A DNA stretch of 64,000 nt from Streptomyces macrolidinus. Lineage in GTDB: Bacteria > Actinomycetota > Actinomycetes > Streptomycetales > Streptomycetaceae. The notes beneath the pieces are model-generated. The model did no database searches. It worked only from the letters and a program-made list of their open reading frames with translations, and was not told the DNA's origin. This document shows, in pieces, positions 34,814 through 43,100 of this stretch. Position numbers and translations under genes: made by a program. Every line of letters starts with the position of its first letter. Positions within the stretch are counted from its first letter, which is position 1. Where the stretch lies: assembly GCF_023887685.1 (NCBI RefSeq), contig NZ_JAMWMR010000010.1, forward strand, positions 107,755 through 171,754. Reading direction: 5' to 3'.

Positions 34814-35617
34814 CTAGTGGTCGTACACGACCGTCATGGGGGCGTGATCGGACCAGCGCTCGGCGTGCGTGGCCGCGCGCTCCACGGACGCCTTGACGGC
34901 CTTGGCGGCGAGGCCGGGGGTGGCCCCGTGGTAGTCGATCCGCCAGCCCGTGTCGTTGTCGAAGGCCCGTCCGCGGTACGACCACCAGGTGTACGGCCCC
35001 TCGACGTCCGGATGCAGGGCGCGCACCACGTCCACGTATCCGCCGTCCGCCGGGTCGAAGACCCGGGTCAGCCAGTCCCGCTCCTCGGGCAGGAAGCCGG
35101 AGCTCTTGGTGTTGCCGCGCCAGTTCTTCAGGTCGGCCCGCTGGTGGGCGATGTTCCAGTCGCCGCAGACGAGCACCTCGCGGCCGTCGGCGGCGGCCCG
35201 CTCGCGCAGCTCCTTGAGGTAGGCGAGGAACTCGCCCATGAAACGGATCTTCTCGTCCTGCCGCTCGGTGCCGACCTCGCCGGAGGGGAGGTAGAGGGAG
35301 GCGACCGTCACACCCGGCAGGTCGACCTCGACATACCGCCCGCTCGTCTCGAACTCCGCCGACCCGAAGCCGACCCGGACCCGGTCCGGCTCACGGCGGG
35401 AGTAGAGGGAGACGCCCGCGCGGCCCTTGGCGGCGGCGGGCGCGTGCACGACGTGCCAGCCCTCGGGCGCGCGCACCTGCTCGGGCAGTTGATGCGGCTC
35501 GGCGCGCACCTCCTGCAGACACAGCACATCCGCCCCGGTCACCGCGAGCCACTCCACGAAGCCCTTCTTGGCGGCGGCCCGCAGTCCGTTCACATTGGCA
35601 GAGGTCACAGTCAGCAT
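34814..35617 (-). CDS. xth: Exodeoxyribonuclease III
   Basis: This 267-aa ExoIII/AP-endonuclease has family signatures in order: ANVNGLRAA, the metal Glu in CLQEVRA, GRYVEVDLP, the catalytic CGDWNIAH (DxN), WWSYRGRAFDNDTGWRID and the C-terminal SDHAPM with the catalytic His. It acts in base-excision repair. ATG 35617 is chosen as the family-like MLTVTSANVNG. It lies on the same strand as the conflict-type operon, 117 bp upstream of its first gene; that 117-bp gap shows no strong promoter match. Confidence 0.93.
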   Translation of the reverse strand: MLTVTSANVNGLRAAAKKGFVEWLAVTGADVLCLQEVRAEPHQLPEQVRAPEGWHVVHAPAAAKGRAGVSLYSRREPDRVRVGFGSAEFETSGRYVEVDLPGVTVASLYLPSGEVGTERQDEKIRFMGEFLAYLKELRERAAADGREVLVCGDWNIAHQRADLKNWRGNTKSSGFLPEERDWLTRVFDPADGGYVDVVRALHPDVEGPYTWWSYRGRAFDNDTGWRIDYHGATPGLAAKAVKASVERAATHAERWSDHAPMTVVYDH

Positions 35618-35707
35618 CCGGGCACCTTACCCGCACACTGGACGAGGCCCGGTAAGGGACCACATACTGCCCCTCCTGTTACTCAGAGCTGGATATACGG
35701 TTACGAA

Positions 35708-36229
35708 ATGCTCATCCGCCCTGTTCCCTTCGACCACCCGGACGCCGTCAAGCTCAACGACGAGGTCCAGGCCGAGTACGACGTGCGCTACGGCGACGGC
35801 GGCGACGCCACCCTCCTGGACCCCGCCGACTTCCGGCCACCGAACGGCCTGTACCTGATCGCGTACGACACGGACGGCACCCCCGTCGCCACGGGCGGCT
35901 GGCGCAGCCAGGACAAGAACGCCGAGGGGAACCTGGACGGCGACGCCGAACTGAAGCGCATGTTCGTCGTCGCGAGCATGCGCGGCCGGGGCCTGGCGCG
36001 GCGCATCCTCGCGGCCCTGGAGGACGACGCCCGCGCGGCGGGCCGCATCCGCATGGTCCTGGAGACCGGCACCAAGCAACCGGAGGCGGTCGCCCTGTAC
36101 ACCTCCACCGGCTACGCCCCGTGCGAGAAGTTCGGCTACTACCGCTTCCACGACGACAGCCTCTGCTACGCCAAGGACCTCGTCGCCTCGCATTCAGGTG
36201 GCCCGGGCGGCGGGCGCGCAGCGCCTTGA
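35708..36229 (+). CDS. GNAT-family N-acetyltransferase
   Basis: This 173-aa protein has the acetyl-CoA motif MFVVASMRGRGLARRIL (RxxGxG/A) and the C-terminal EAVALYTSTGYAPCEKFGYY strand typical of small-molecule GNATs. ATG 35708 is divergent from the exonuclease III gene. The tail (HSGGPGGGRAAP) is low complexity. The substrate is unknown. Confidence 0.87.
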   Translation: MLIRPVPFDHPDAVKLNDEVQAEYDVRYGDGGDATLLDPADFRPPNGLYLIAYDTDGTPVATGGWRSQDKNAEGNLDGDAELKRMFVVASMRGRGLARRILAALEDDARAAGRIRMVLETGTKQPEAVALYTSTGYAPCEKFGYYRFHDDSLCYAKDLVASHSGGPGGGRAAP

Positions 36230-36309
36230 GGCTCGCTCAGACAGGGGCGAGACGACCGGCGTGGACTGTGTACTCATGGCCGGATGCACTCCTTCGACGG
36301 AGCACGCCT

Positions 36310-36590
36310 GTGACGACAGCCCAACTCGACGTCCCGGACGAGCCGTTCACTGCCAGGTTCCTCTGCTGGGTCCGTTCGTCGGCTCATCGCCGCCGCGTCC
36401 CTGCACCACCACGCGTACCTCACCGGTCGCGCCGTACCCGGCACGTTCAAGCTCCGCTACGTCGACGTCGCTTCGCCCGAGGCGAACTCCGCTGACGATC
36501 GCCTCGGGGCCGGGAAGGACGTCATGCCACTGGTGCTTCCCGGCCCCCTGGCCGCAGACGTTGAAGAAGTCCCGGAACGCAGAGATCCCG
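36310..36590 (+). pseudogene. Degenerate, frameshifted coding remnant
   Basis: A GTG at 36310 opens VTTAQLDVPDEPFTARFLCWV, and after a frame change near 36375 the text continues RLIAAASLHHHAYLTGRAV, then LRYVDVASPE and MPLVLPGPLAADVEEVPER. Both parts have coding-like composition but neither frame is complete. The family is not recognised. It lies between a GNAT gene and the 3' side of tRNA-Ala, a place where integration scars are common. Confidence 0.35.
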
Positions 36591-36618
36591 TTCAGCTCGA
36601 TGAGCTGAACGGGATCTC
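36582..36618. terminator. Strong stem-loop terminator beside tRNA-Ala
   Basis: A perfect 17-bp stem (36582-36598 with 36602-36618) and 3-nt loop lie 33 bp beyond the 3' end of the minus-strand tRNA gene. It is the probable tRNA transcript terminator. Confidence 0.75.
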
Positions 36619-36651
36619 CTCAACTCCCCGGAACTCGGAGAGTCGTTGCGG

Positions 36652-36725
36652 TGGACCTGAGGGGATTTGAACCCCTGGCCCCCTCGATGCGAACGAGGTG
36701 CGCTACCGGACTGCGCCACAGGCCC
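36652..36725 (-). tRNA. tRNA-Ala (anticodon CGC)
   Basis: On the minus strand the sequence starts GGGCCTGTGGCGCAG and folds as a full cloverleaf. The acceptor GGGCCTG pairs with CAGGTCC. The anticodon stem CCTCG/CGAGG carries loop TTCGCAT, giving anticodon CGC (Ala, codon GCG). The T-arm is GGGGTTCAAATCCCC. The discriminator base is A and the CCA end is not encoded. Confidence 0.95.
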
Positions 36726-36821
36726 TTGCAACGAGTGAAACTCTAGCATCCCCATCGGCCAGTCTGGAAATCCGTTCCGCCCCAGGTCAGCAGGGCGGGG
36801 TGCGACGGGCCGTCGCGGCGC

Positions 36822-38012
36822 CTACTCGTTGGCGGCCCGCGGCCGTTCCCCGTCCTCGTACTGGTCGAACAGCGGGGTGCGTCCCCGCTCCCGGGAGCGC
36901 CGTGCGGACGCGGCCCGGCGGGCGTCGCTGCGGCCACCGTCGGGCTCCGGCCGCTCCGCCGCCCCGGGCTGCCCCGGCTCGGCGTCGGACGCCGACGGTA
37001 CGGGTGCCTGCGGCTCCGCCGTGCTCGACCGGGCGGAGCTCCACGCGTCCGGCGCCCCGAGGTCCACGCTCGGCGTCGCCCGCGGCGCGACCGGCGCGGT
37101 CACATACGTCGGCAGCGGCACCGGGACCGGGTCCCAGGTCTCGCCGTGCCCCGGCCTGCGCTGCCGCTCGCGCTGCTGGTCCACCCACTCCGCGTGGTCG
37201 GTCTGCTCGACGAGCGCCCGGCGGTCGGCGGCGAGTGCCAGGAGCCCGGGGTCGGTCTCCGGCTCGGGTCCCTCCTCCGGTTCGTCGGAGTCGGTCGCGA
37301 GCGGGGGGCGGCGACGGGGCTGCCGCTCCCTGAGCCGCTGCGCCGCCACCTCGGCCCGGCGCCGGTCCATCGTGAACCGGTACCGCTTGCGCTCCTGGGC
37401 CCGCAGATACGCGATGTACACGCTCAGCAGCACGGCGGGCACGCCGGGCGCCCACAGGAAGGCGAGGCCTCCGACGGCGGCGACGACCGCGCCGAGCGTG
37501 AACGCGGTGAAGAGCACCACCGTGGTCCGCTGCCGACGCGCGAGCACCTTCGAGCGCCGAGCGCGCGCCGCGGCCTGGGCCCCGGACGGCTTCCGGGCCC
37601 GGGGCGAGGCCTTGGCCGCGAGCGGCCGGGCGACCGGGTCCGCCTCGGAGGGGGGCTGCGCCGCGGGCCGGGAGGCCGCCTTGCCGGTCGGCTCCCGCCG
37701 AGCCGGGGCCTCCGGCTCGACTCTCACGCGCGCCTGCGGGTCGGTCGGAGGCATGGCGAAGGCCCGGACGTCCACCGAGTCGGTGACGCCGTCCGGAAGG
37801 CTCTGCTCCCCCTCCTCGGTGGAGCGCGCCCGCAGGTCCTTGGCGTATCGGCGCTCCATGCCCGCCCGTCCGGACAGCAGCCGGATGGCGGTACTGAAGC
37901 GTTCCGTCGGACGAGACTCGTTCAACTCGTCCTGCCTACGGAGCCACATCGGCACCAAGTAGGCGGCCCAGGCCCCGACGATGACTGCATAGATGAGGCC
38001 GCTGCTGCTCAC
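36822..38012 (-). CDS. sepX: SepX/GlpR-type divisome membrane protein
   Basis: This 396-aa protein has N-terminal TM MSSSGLIYAVIVGAWAAYL followed by VPMWLRRQDELNESRP, the opening I associate with Streptomyces SepX and corynebacterial GlpR, the membrane receptor of the MoeA-like Glp protein. Two further TM helices lie at about 166-205 (VVLFTAFTLGAVVAAVGGL, AVLLSVYIAYL). Long Pro/Arg/Glu-rich cytoplasmic regions flank them. SepX/GlpR anchors division proteins. A moeA/glp gene lies 2 kb upstream in the same cluster, supporting the pairing. Confidence 0.78.
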   Translation of the reverse strand: MSSSGLIYAVIVGAWAAYLVPMWLRRQDELNESRPTERFSTAIRLLSGRAGMERRYAKDLRARSTEEGEQSLPDGVTDSVDVRAFAMPPTDPQARVRVEPEAPARREPTGKAASRPAAQPPSEADPVARPLAAKASPRARKPSGAQAAARARRSKVLARRQRTTVVLFTAFTLGAVVAAVGGLAFLWAPGVPAVLLSVYIAYLRAQERKRYRFTMDRRRAEVAAQRLRERQPRRRPPLATDSDEPEEGPEPETDPGLLALAADRRALVEQTDHAEWVDQQRERQRRPGHGETWDPVPVPLPTYVTAPVAPRATPSVDLGAPDAWSSARSSTAEPQAPVPSASDAEPGQPGAAERPEPDGGRSDARRAASARRSRERGRTPLFDQYEDGERPRAANE

Positions 38013-38015
38013 GCC

Positions 38016-38180
38016 TCACACGGTAGAGGGGTTTACGTGAGGCCATCCGCCAATTGGGCCGGTGTGTCGCACGATCTGGCTGATATTTCGAGCTTTTTTT
38101 GCGACCCATGCGATCACCAGCCCACCCGGACCGCTAATACCCGAGACCAGGACGATCAGTAACCGACCGATTTCGAACAT
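38016..38180 (-). CDS. Possible 54-aa membrane peptide with a TTA codon
   Basis: ATG 38180 opens 54 codons: FEIGRLLIVLVSGISGPGG, a single TM-like segment, then VAKKARNIS and HTGPIGGWPH. Codon 7 is TTA, the rare leucine codon read by the bldA tRNA, and the stretch is less GC-biased than its neighbours. A GGAAA-type site lies about 9 nt upstream. It sits between rimJ-like and sepX genes, leaving only 5 nt to the former. It could be non-coding; coding bias is weak. Confidence 0.35.
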   Translation of the reverse strand: MFEIGRLLIVLVSGISGPGGLVIAWVAKKARNISQIVRHTGPIGGWPHVNPSTV

Positions 38181-38185
38181 ACTTT

Positions 38186-38839
38186 TTATTTCCGCGAAGA
38201 ACCCGGGTTCGCCGCCCCCGACTGCCGCGACCGTTCCCGGTGCCAGCGCGCCAGCAATCCGTCGGGCAGCTCTTCCGCGGTGAGCGCGAAGACGAGATGG
38301 TCCCGCCAGTCCCCGTCGATGTGGAGATAACGCGGCCGGAGCCCTTCCTCCCGGAATCCGAGTTTCTCCACCACCCGGCGGCTCGGCCCGTTCTCCGGGC
38401 GAATGCAGACTTCGACGCGGTGCAGCCCGACGCTGCGGAAGCAGTGGTCGACGGCGAGCGCCACGGCCGTCGGCATCACCCCGCGGCCGGCCACCGCCTC
38501 GTCCACCCAGTAGCCGATGTGGCCCGAGCACATCGAGCCCCAGGTGATCCCGGCCACCGTCAACTGCCCCGCGAGCTGCCCCTGGTACTCGATGACGAAG
38601 GGCAGCATCCGGCCCGCGTTGGCCTCGCCGCGCAGATGCCGGACCATCTGGCGGTAGGTCGGCCGGTGCGCGACCGGACCGGCGGGCGTCGGCGGCGGGA
38701 TGGTCGCCTCCCACGGCCGCAGCCAGTCCCGGTTACGGCGGTTGACCTCGCGCCAGGCCCGCTGGTCGCGCAGCCTTATCGGCCGGAGGACGACATCGCC
38801 GTCCGCCAGCTCCACGGGCCAGGACGGGCTGTTCAGCAC
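38186..38839 (-). CDS. RimJ/RimL-type ribosomal-protein N-acetyltransferase
   Basis: This 217-aa GNAT of the RimJ group opens with LRPIRLRDQRAWREVNRRNRDWL. The acetyl-CoA site is EAVAGRGVMPTAVAL, and HRVEVCIRPENGPSRRVVEKLGF is the RimJ/L signature. GTG 38839 overlaps the MoaB-like stop by 7 nt, so it belongs to the moa operon by coupling. The target (N-terminal Ala or another acceptor) is unknown. Confidence 0.87.
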   Translation of the reverse strand: MLNSPSWPVELADGDVVLRPIRLRDQRAWREVNRRNRDWLRPWEATIPPPTPAGPVAHRPTYRQMVRHLRGEANAGRMLPFVIEYQGQLAGQLTVAGITWGSMCSGHIGYWVDEAVAGRGVMPTAVALAVDHCFRSVGLHRVEVCIRPENGPSRRVVEKLGFREEGLRPRYLHIDGDWRDHLVFALTAEELPDGLLARWHRERSRQSGAANPGSSRK

Positions 38840-39414
38840 GCACCCCCAGTCGGTCCGGACGGGCTCTCGCCGGTCGTGGAGCCGCCCGCGTCGGCCCTGC
38901 GGTGGTCGCCGCCGCGGATCTGGTCGACGGCGTGCGCCAGCAGGGGCTCCAGGACGGCCAGTCCGTCCTTCACCCCGCCGGTGGATCCCGGCAGGTTGAC
39001 GATCAAGGTTCCGTCGGCGACCCCGGCCAGGCCCCGGGACAGCGCCGCCGTGGGCACCTTCTCCCTTCCGAACGCCCTGATGGCCTCAGGAATGCCCGGC
39101 ACCTCGTAGTCGATCACCGCGCGGGTGGCCTCGGGGGTGCGGTCGGTGGGCGAGACGCCGGTGCCGCCGGTCGTCACGATCACGTCGTACCCGGCGCGGA
39201 CGCCTTCCCGCAGCGCGTTCTCCACCGGGTCCCCGTCCGGCACCACCCACGGTCCGTCGACCGCGAAGCCGAACCGGGCGAGCGCCTCCACGATCAGGGG
39301 CCCGCCCCTGTCCTCGTACACACCGAGCGCGGCACGATTGGACGCGGTCACCACCAGGGCGGCGTACGGCGCCACCAGGGCGCCCCCGAGCGGCGGCGCG
39401 AGCGGGGCCGTCAT
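38833..39414 (-). CDS. moaB: MogA/MoaB-family molybdenum cofactor protein
   Basis: This 193-aa protein carries the molybdopterin-binding motif [18 protein letters not shown] and the adenylation-site [13 protein letters not shown]. MogA/MoaB proteins adenylylate molybdopterin before Mo insertion by MoeA. The start ATG 39414 overlaps the moaC stop (ATGA). An extra C-terminal tail of 20 residues is low complexity. Confidence 0.88.
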   Translation of the reverse strand: MTAPLAPPLGGALVAPYAALVVTASNRAALGVYEDRGGPLIVEALARFGFAVDGPWVVPDGDPVENALREGVRAGYDVIVTTGGTGVSPTDRTPEATRAVIDYEVPGIPEAIRAFGREKVPTAALSRGLAGVADGTLIVNLPGSTGGVKDGLAVLEPLLAHAVDQIRGGDHRRADAGGSTTGESPSGPTGGAC

Positions 39415-39890
39415 GCGCGGCTCCAGTCGCCCGACGCGCCGCCCGTCTTCTCCTCCACGCGCACGTCCGTGATCACCGCGCCCTTGTCGACCGCCTTCAC
39501 CATGTCGATCACGGTCAGCGCCGCCACGCTGACCGCGGTGAGCGCCTCCATCTCGACGCCCGTACGGTCGGTGGTCTTCACGGTGGCCGTGATCTCGACG
39601 GCGTCGTCCGCCACCGACAGCTCCACCTTCACGCCCGAGACCGCCAGCGGATGGCACAGCGGGATCAGGTCGGGCGTGCGCTTGGCGCCCATGATCCCCG
39701 CGATACGCGCCGTGGCGAGCGCGTCGCCCTTGGGGACGCCCTCACCGCGCAGCAGCTCCACCACCCGCGGCGAGACCAGGACGCGGCCACTGGCGCGCGC
39801 GGTGCGCGCGGTCACGTCCTTCCCGGAGACGTCGACCATGCGGGCTGCCCCCGCGTCGTCGAGGTGAGTCAGTCGGTCCTGCGTACTCAT
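39411..39890 (-). CDS. moaC: Cyclic pyranopterin monophosphate synthase MoaC
   Basis: This 159-aa protein is of typical MoaC length. Signatures are [32 protein letters not shown] with the active-site His, and [26 protein letters not shown] with the catalytic Lys further on in MVKAVDK. It converts the MoaA product to cPMP in molybdenum cofactor synthesis. No moaA is visible in the window. Confidence 0.94.
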   Translation of the reverse strand: MSTQDRLTHLDDAGAARMVDVSGKDVTARTARASGRVLVSPRVVELLRGEGVPKGDALATARIAGIMGAKRTPDLIPLCHPLAVSGVKVELSVADDAVEITATVKTTDRTGVEMEALTAVSVAALTVIDMVKAVDKGAVITDVRVEEKTGGASGDWSRA

Positions 39891-40001
39891 GTCCTGCGGC
39901 GCTCCCGGTCCTGGCCCGGCGCGGTAGGGCGTTGCGGGCCTTGTGTGCGCGACACGGTACCTCCAACGCGCCGCGCGCAGCCGGGTAAGGGGCCCGGCCG
40001 G

Positions 40002-41375
40002 TCAGCCGAGCAGGAGCACCTCGACCTCGGTGCCCGGCTCCAGCGAGGTGTCGTTCTCGGGGACGACGATCAGCGCGTCGGACTGTGCGAGGGCCGCGAT
40101 CAGATGGGAGCCCGCGCCGCCGACCGGCGTGACCGTGCCGTCGCGGTACGTCCCGCGCAGGAACTGGCGGCGGCCCACGGGCGAGGTCAGCGCCTTGTCC
40201 GCCCGCAGGACGGCCTTGGTCCGGGGGCGGTGGACGTCCTCCAGGCCCATCAGGGTGCGGATCGCGGGACGTACGAACACCTCGAAGGAGACGTACGAGG
40301 ACACGGGGTTGCCCGGCAGCGCGAGCAGCGGCGTGCGGTCGGGGCCGATCAGGCCGAAGCCCTGGGGCTTGCCCGGCTGCATGGCGAGCTTGCGGAACTC
40401 GACGCCGTGGCCCGCCTCGGGCTCGCCCTCGCCCTCGCCCTCGCCGCTGTCGTTCTCGCCGCTGTCGTTCTCGTCCTCGCCGATGGCGGTGAGGGCTTCC
40501 TTCACCACGTCGTACGCGCCCACGCTCACGCCCCCGGTGGTGACCATGAGGTCGGCGCGGACGAGTTGGTCCTCGATGGCCGAGCGCAGCGTCTCGGCGT
40601 CGTCGGTGACCGCCCCGACCCGGTAGGCGATGGCCCCCGCGTCCCGGGCGGCGGCGGTGAGGGCGAAGCTGTTGGAGTCGTAGATCTGACCGCTCGCCAA
40701 CTCCTCGTCGGGCTGGACGAGTTCGCTGCCGGTGGACATGACGACCACGCGCGGGCGCGGACGTACGCGGACCGTGCCGCGGCCGATCGCGGCGAGCAGC
40801 GCGATCTGCGGCGGACCGAGGACCGTGCCCGCCGCGAGGGCGAGGTCGCCGGCCTTCGCGTCGCTGCCCTGCGCGCGCACATGCGCGCGTGCCTCCACCG
40901 GGCGGTGCACGCGCACCTGCCCGGTGGCGTCCTCGGGCGACAGGCTGCGGGCGCGCATCCCGGAGACGGGACCGCCGCCCAGCCCGCCGTCGGTCCACTC
41001 CACGGGGACGACGGCCTCGGCGCCGGGCGGCAGCGGGGCGCCGGTCATGATGCGCGCGGCCTGACCGGGGCCCACCTCCAGCAGACCGGCCGCGCCCGCC
41101 GCGACGTCCCCGATCACCGTGAGGACGGCCGGGAACTCCTCGCTCGCGCCCTCGACGTCCGAGACCCGCACCGCGTACCCGTCCATCGAGCTGTTGTCGA
41201 ACGGGGGCAGCGAGAGCGCCACCGTGACCTCGTCGACCAGGACGCAGCCCTGGGCGTCGAGCAGGTTCAACTCGATGGGTTCCAGCGGCTGGACGGTGGC
41301 GAGGATGTCCTTGAGATGGTCGTCCACCGACCAGAGGTGGTCCTGCCCGCTGGTCCGGGTCGCGGCGGCGCTCAC
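40002..41375 (-). CDS. MoeA/gephyrin-like molybdotransferase (candidate Glp)
   Basis: This 457-aa MoeA-fold protein has PPFDNSSMDGYAV, the GDVAAGAAG region, IMTGAPLPPGAEAVVP, TTGGVSVGAYDVV and LPGNPVSSYVSFEVF. An acidic insert of about 30 residues near 310 (ENDSGENDSGEGEGEGE) is unusual. MoeA inserts Mo into the cofactor; in corynebacteria the paralogue Glp instead binds FtsZ and the receptor GlpR. Its neighbourhood with a SepX/GlpR gene makes the division-linked paralogue plausible. Confidence 0.88.
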   Translation of the reverse strand: MSAAATRTSGQDHLWSVDDHLKDILATVQPLEPIELNLLDAQGCVLVDEVTVALSLPPFDNSSMDGYAVRVSDVEGASEEFPAVLTVIGDVAAGAAGLLEVGPGQAARIMTGAPLPPGAEAVVPVEWTDGGLGGGPVSGMRARSLSPEDATGQVRVHRPVEARAHVRAQGSDAKAGDLALAAGTVLGPPQIALLAAIGRGTVRVRPRPRVVVMSTGSELVQPDEELASGQIYDSNSFALTAAARDAGAIAYRVGAVTDDAETLRSAIEDQLVRADLMVTTGGVSVGAYDVVKEALTAIGEDENDSGENDSGEGEGEGEPEAGHGVEFRKLAMQPGKPQGFGLIGPDRTPLLALPGNPVSSYVSFEVFVRPAIRTLMGLEDVHRPRTKAVLRADKALTSPVGRRQFLRGTYRDGTVTPVGGAGSHLIAALAQSDALIVVPENDTSLEPGTEVEVLLLG

Positions 41376-41380
41376 GATCG

Positions 41381-42283
41381 CTACATCTCCTCGGCTACGT
41401 AACGGCGAAGCCAGGCCTGGAAGTCCGGGCCCAGGTCTTCACGTTCGCACGCGAGCCGGACAATGGCACGCAGGTAGTCGCCCCGATCGCCGGTGTCATA
41501 GCGGCGGCCCTCGAAGACGACGCCGTGCACGGGGCCGCCGATCTTCTCGTCCTCGGCCAGTTGCTGGAGGGCGTCGGTGAGTTGGATCTCGCCGCCCCGG
41601 CCCGGCTCGGTCTTGCTCAGCACGTCGAAGATGTTCGGGTCGAGGACATACCGGCCGATGATCGCGTAGTTCGACGGGGCGTCCGCCTGATCGGGCTTCT
41701 CGACCAGGCCGGTCACCTTGACGACGTCGCTGTCCGCGGTGGTCTCGACGGCGGCGCAGCCGTAGAGGTGGATCTGTTCCGGGGCGACCTCCATGAGCGC
41801 GACGACGCTGCCGCCGTGCCGCTCCTGGACCTCGACCATGCGCGCCAGCAGGGGGTCGCGCGGGTCGATCAGGTCGTCACCGAGGAGGACGGCGAAGGGC
41901 TCGTGACCGACGTGCGGGGCGGCGCAGAGCACGGCGTGGCCGAGGCCCTTGGGGTCGCCCTGGCGCACGTAGTGCATGGTGGCGAGATCGCTGGACTCCT
42001 GGACCTTCGCGAGCCGGTCGGCGTCGCCCTTCTTCTCCAGGGCCGACTCCAGCTCGTAGTTGCGGTCGAAGTGGTCCTCGAGCGGACGCTTGTTGCGGCC
42101 GGTGACCATCAGGACGTCATCGAGCCCGGCGGACACGGCCTCCTCGACCACGTACTGGATCGCGGGCTTGTCGACGACCGGCAGCATCTCTTTGGGAGTG
42201 GCCTTGGTGGCCGGAAGGAACCGGGTGCCGAGACCTGCTGCGGGAATGACAGCCTTGGTGATCCTGGGGTGCGACTCAGTCAT
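41381..42283 (-). CDS. galU: UTP-glucose-1-phosphate uridylyltransferase
   Basis: This 300-aa nucleotidyltransferase has the N-terminal AVIPAAGLGTRFLPATKATPKE motif split by the uridylyl site, VTGRNKRPLEDHFD, GLGHAVLCAAP, and LVEKPDQADAPSNYAIIGRY. It makes UDP-glucose for wall polymers, glycogen and trehalose. ATG 42283 gives the usual family start; ATG 42295 is in frame upstream. It is 5 bp upstream of the moeA-like gene, so they are probably cotranscribed. Confidence 0.93.
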   Translation of the reverse strand: MTESHPRITKAVIPAAGLGTRFLPATKATPKEMLPVVDKPAIQYVVEEAVSAGLDDVLMVTGRNKRPLEDHFDRNYELESALEKKGDADRLAKVQESSDLATMHYVRQGDPKGLGHAVLCAAPHVGHEPFAVLLGDDLIDPRDPLLARMVEVQERHGGSVVALMEVAPEQIHLYGCAAVETTADSDVVKVTGLVEKPDQADAPSNYAIIGRYVLDPNIFDVLSKTEPGRGGEIQLTDALQQLAEDEKIGGPVHGVVFEGRRYDTGDRGDYLRAIVRLACEREDLGPDFQAWLRRYVAEEM

Positions 42284-42377
42284 GCCCGTAACCATATCCG
42301 CTGGCTATATACGGAATCCGAGGTTCCGGATAATTTGCTCTCATATGAGCGCATTTACGAAGGGTGGGCGCTGACCT

Positions 42378-42992
42378 GTGGCTTCCATGGGACGCGAGAC
42401 GGAGCCTGACAAGCGAAGGTTGCGGCGGGAGCTCCTCGCGGTGAGGAGCGGGTTGACCGCGGATGACGTACGCGAGGCGGCGGTCGCGCTCGCCGGGCAC
42501 GCGCGGGAACTGCCCGAACTCGCGCGTGCGCGCACGGTCGCGGCGTACGTCTCCGTGGGAAGCGAACCGGGCACCCTCGCGCTCCTGGACGCGCTGCGCG
42601 CGCGGGGCCGCCGGGTCCTGCTCCCCGTACTCCTCCCGGACAACGACCTCGACTGGGCGGTGTACGCCGGGCCGGACTCCCTCGTCCCCGTCCGGCACGG
42701 CGGCCGGATGACCCTCCTGGAGCCCTCGGGCGAGCGGCTGGGCCCGGAGGCCGTCGAGCGGGCCGACGCCGTGCTGCTGCCGGGGCTGGCCGTCGATACG
42801 CGCGGGATGCGTCTGGGGCGCGGCGGCGGCTCGTACGACCGCGTACTGGCCCGCCTGGAGCGCGCGGGCGCCGACCCCGCGCTGGTGGTGCTGCTGTACG
42901 ACACGGAGGTCGTCGAGCGGGTCCCCGAGGAGGCGCACGACCGCCCGGTGCACGCGGTGGTGACGCCCTCGGGAGTCCACCGCTTCCGCTGA
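42378..42992 (+). CDS. 5-formyltetrahydrofolate cyclo-ligase
   Basis: This 204-aa protein of the MTHFS family has KRRLRRELLAVRSGL at the N-terminus, the substrate region YVSVGSEPGTLALLDAL, and the ATP-site LLPGLAVDTRGMRLGRGGGSYDR. It recycles 5-formyl-THF to methenyl-THF. GTG 42378 or ATG 42387 are possible starts. It is divergent from galU; the 94-bp gap is AT-rich for this genome and contains the palindrome CTCATATGAG (42340-42349). Confidence 0.92.
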   Translation: MASMGRETEPDKRRLRRELLAVRSGLTADDVREAAVALAGHARELPELARARTVAAYVSVGSEPGTLALLDALRARGRRVLLPVLLPDNDLDWAVYAGPDSLVPVRHGGRMTLLEPSGERLGPEAVERADAVLLPGLAVDTRGMRLGRGGGSYDRVLARLERAGADPALVVLLYDTEVVERVPEEAHDRPVHAVVTPSGVHRFR

Positions 42993-43044
42993 GCCCGAAC
43001 TCCCGCAGCCCGCACAGCGAGTGGCCCGCACAGCGAGTGGCCCG

Positions 43045-43094
43045 TGAACCGGAACCGGCCCTCCACGCACGCGTGGAGGGCCGGTTCCGGTTCA
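43045..43094. terminator. Very strong bidirectional terminator
   Basis: A perfect 24-bp stem (43045-43068 with 43071-43094) lies between the convergent cyclo-ligase and penicillin acylase genes. Just before it, CCCGCACAGCGAGTGG occurs twice in tandem. Confidence 0.85.
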
Positions 43095-43100
43095 GGACCG

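Noticed and set aside
36198..36608. 136-codon plus-strand frame after the GNAT gene
   Set aside because: It runs across the tail of one gene and a terminator stem and has a composition unlike coding; the remnant reads better in two other frames.
42284..42377. CTCATATGAG palindrome as a named regulator's operator
   Set aside because: Only 10 bp and no cognate regulator adjacent; kept as a note under the cyclo-ligase gene.
43009..43043. Tandem CCCGCACAGCGAGTGG pair as an attachment site
   Set aside because: Only two copies in direct contact with a terminator and no integrase nearby.
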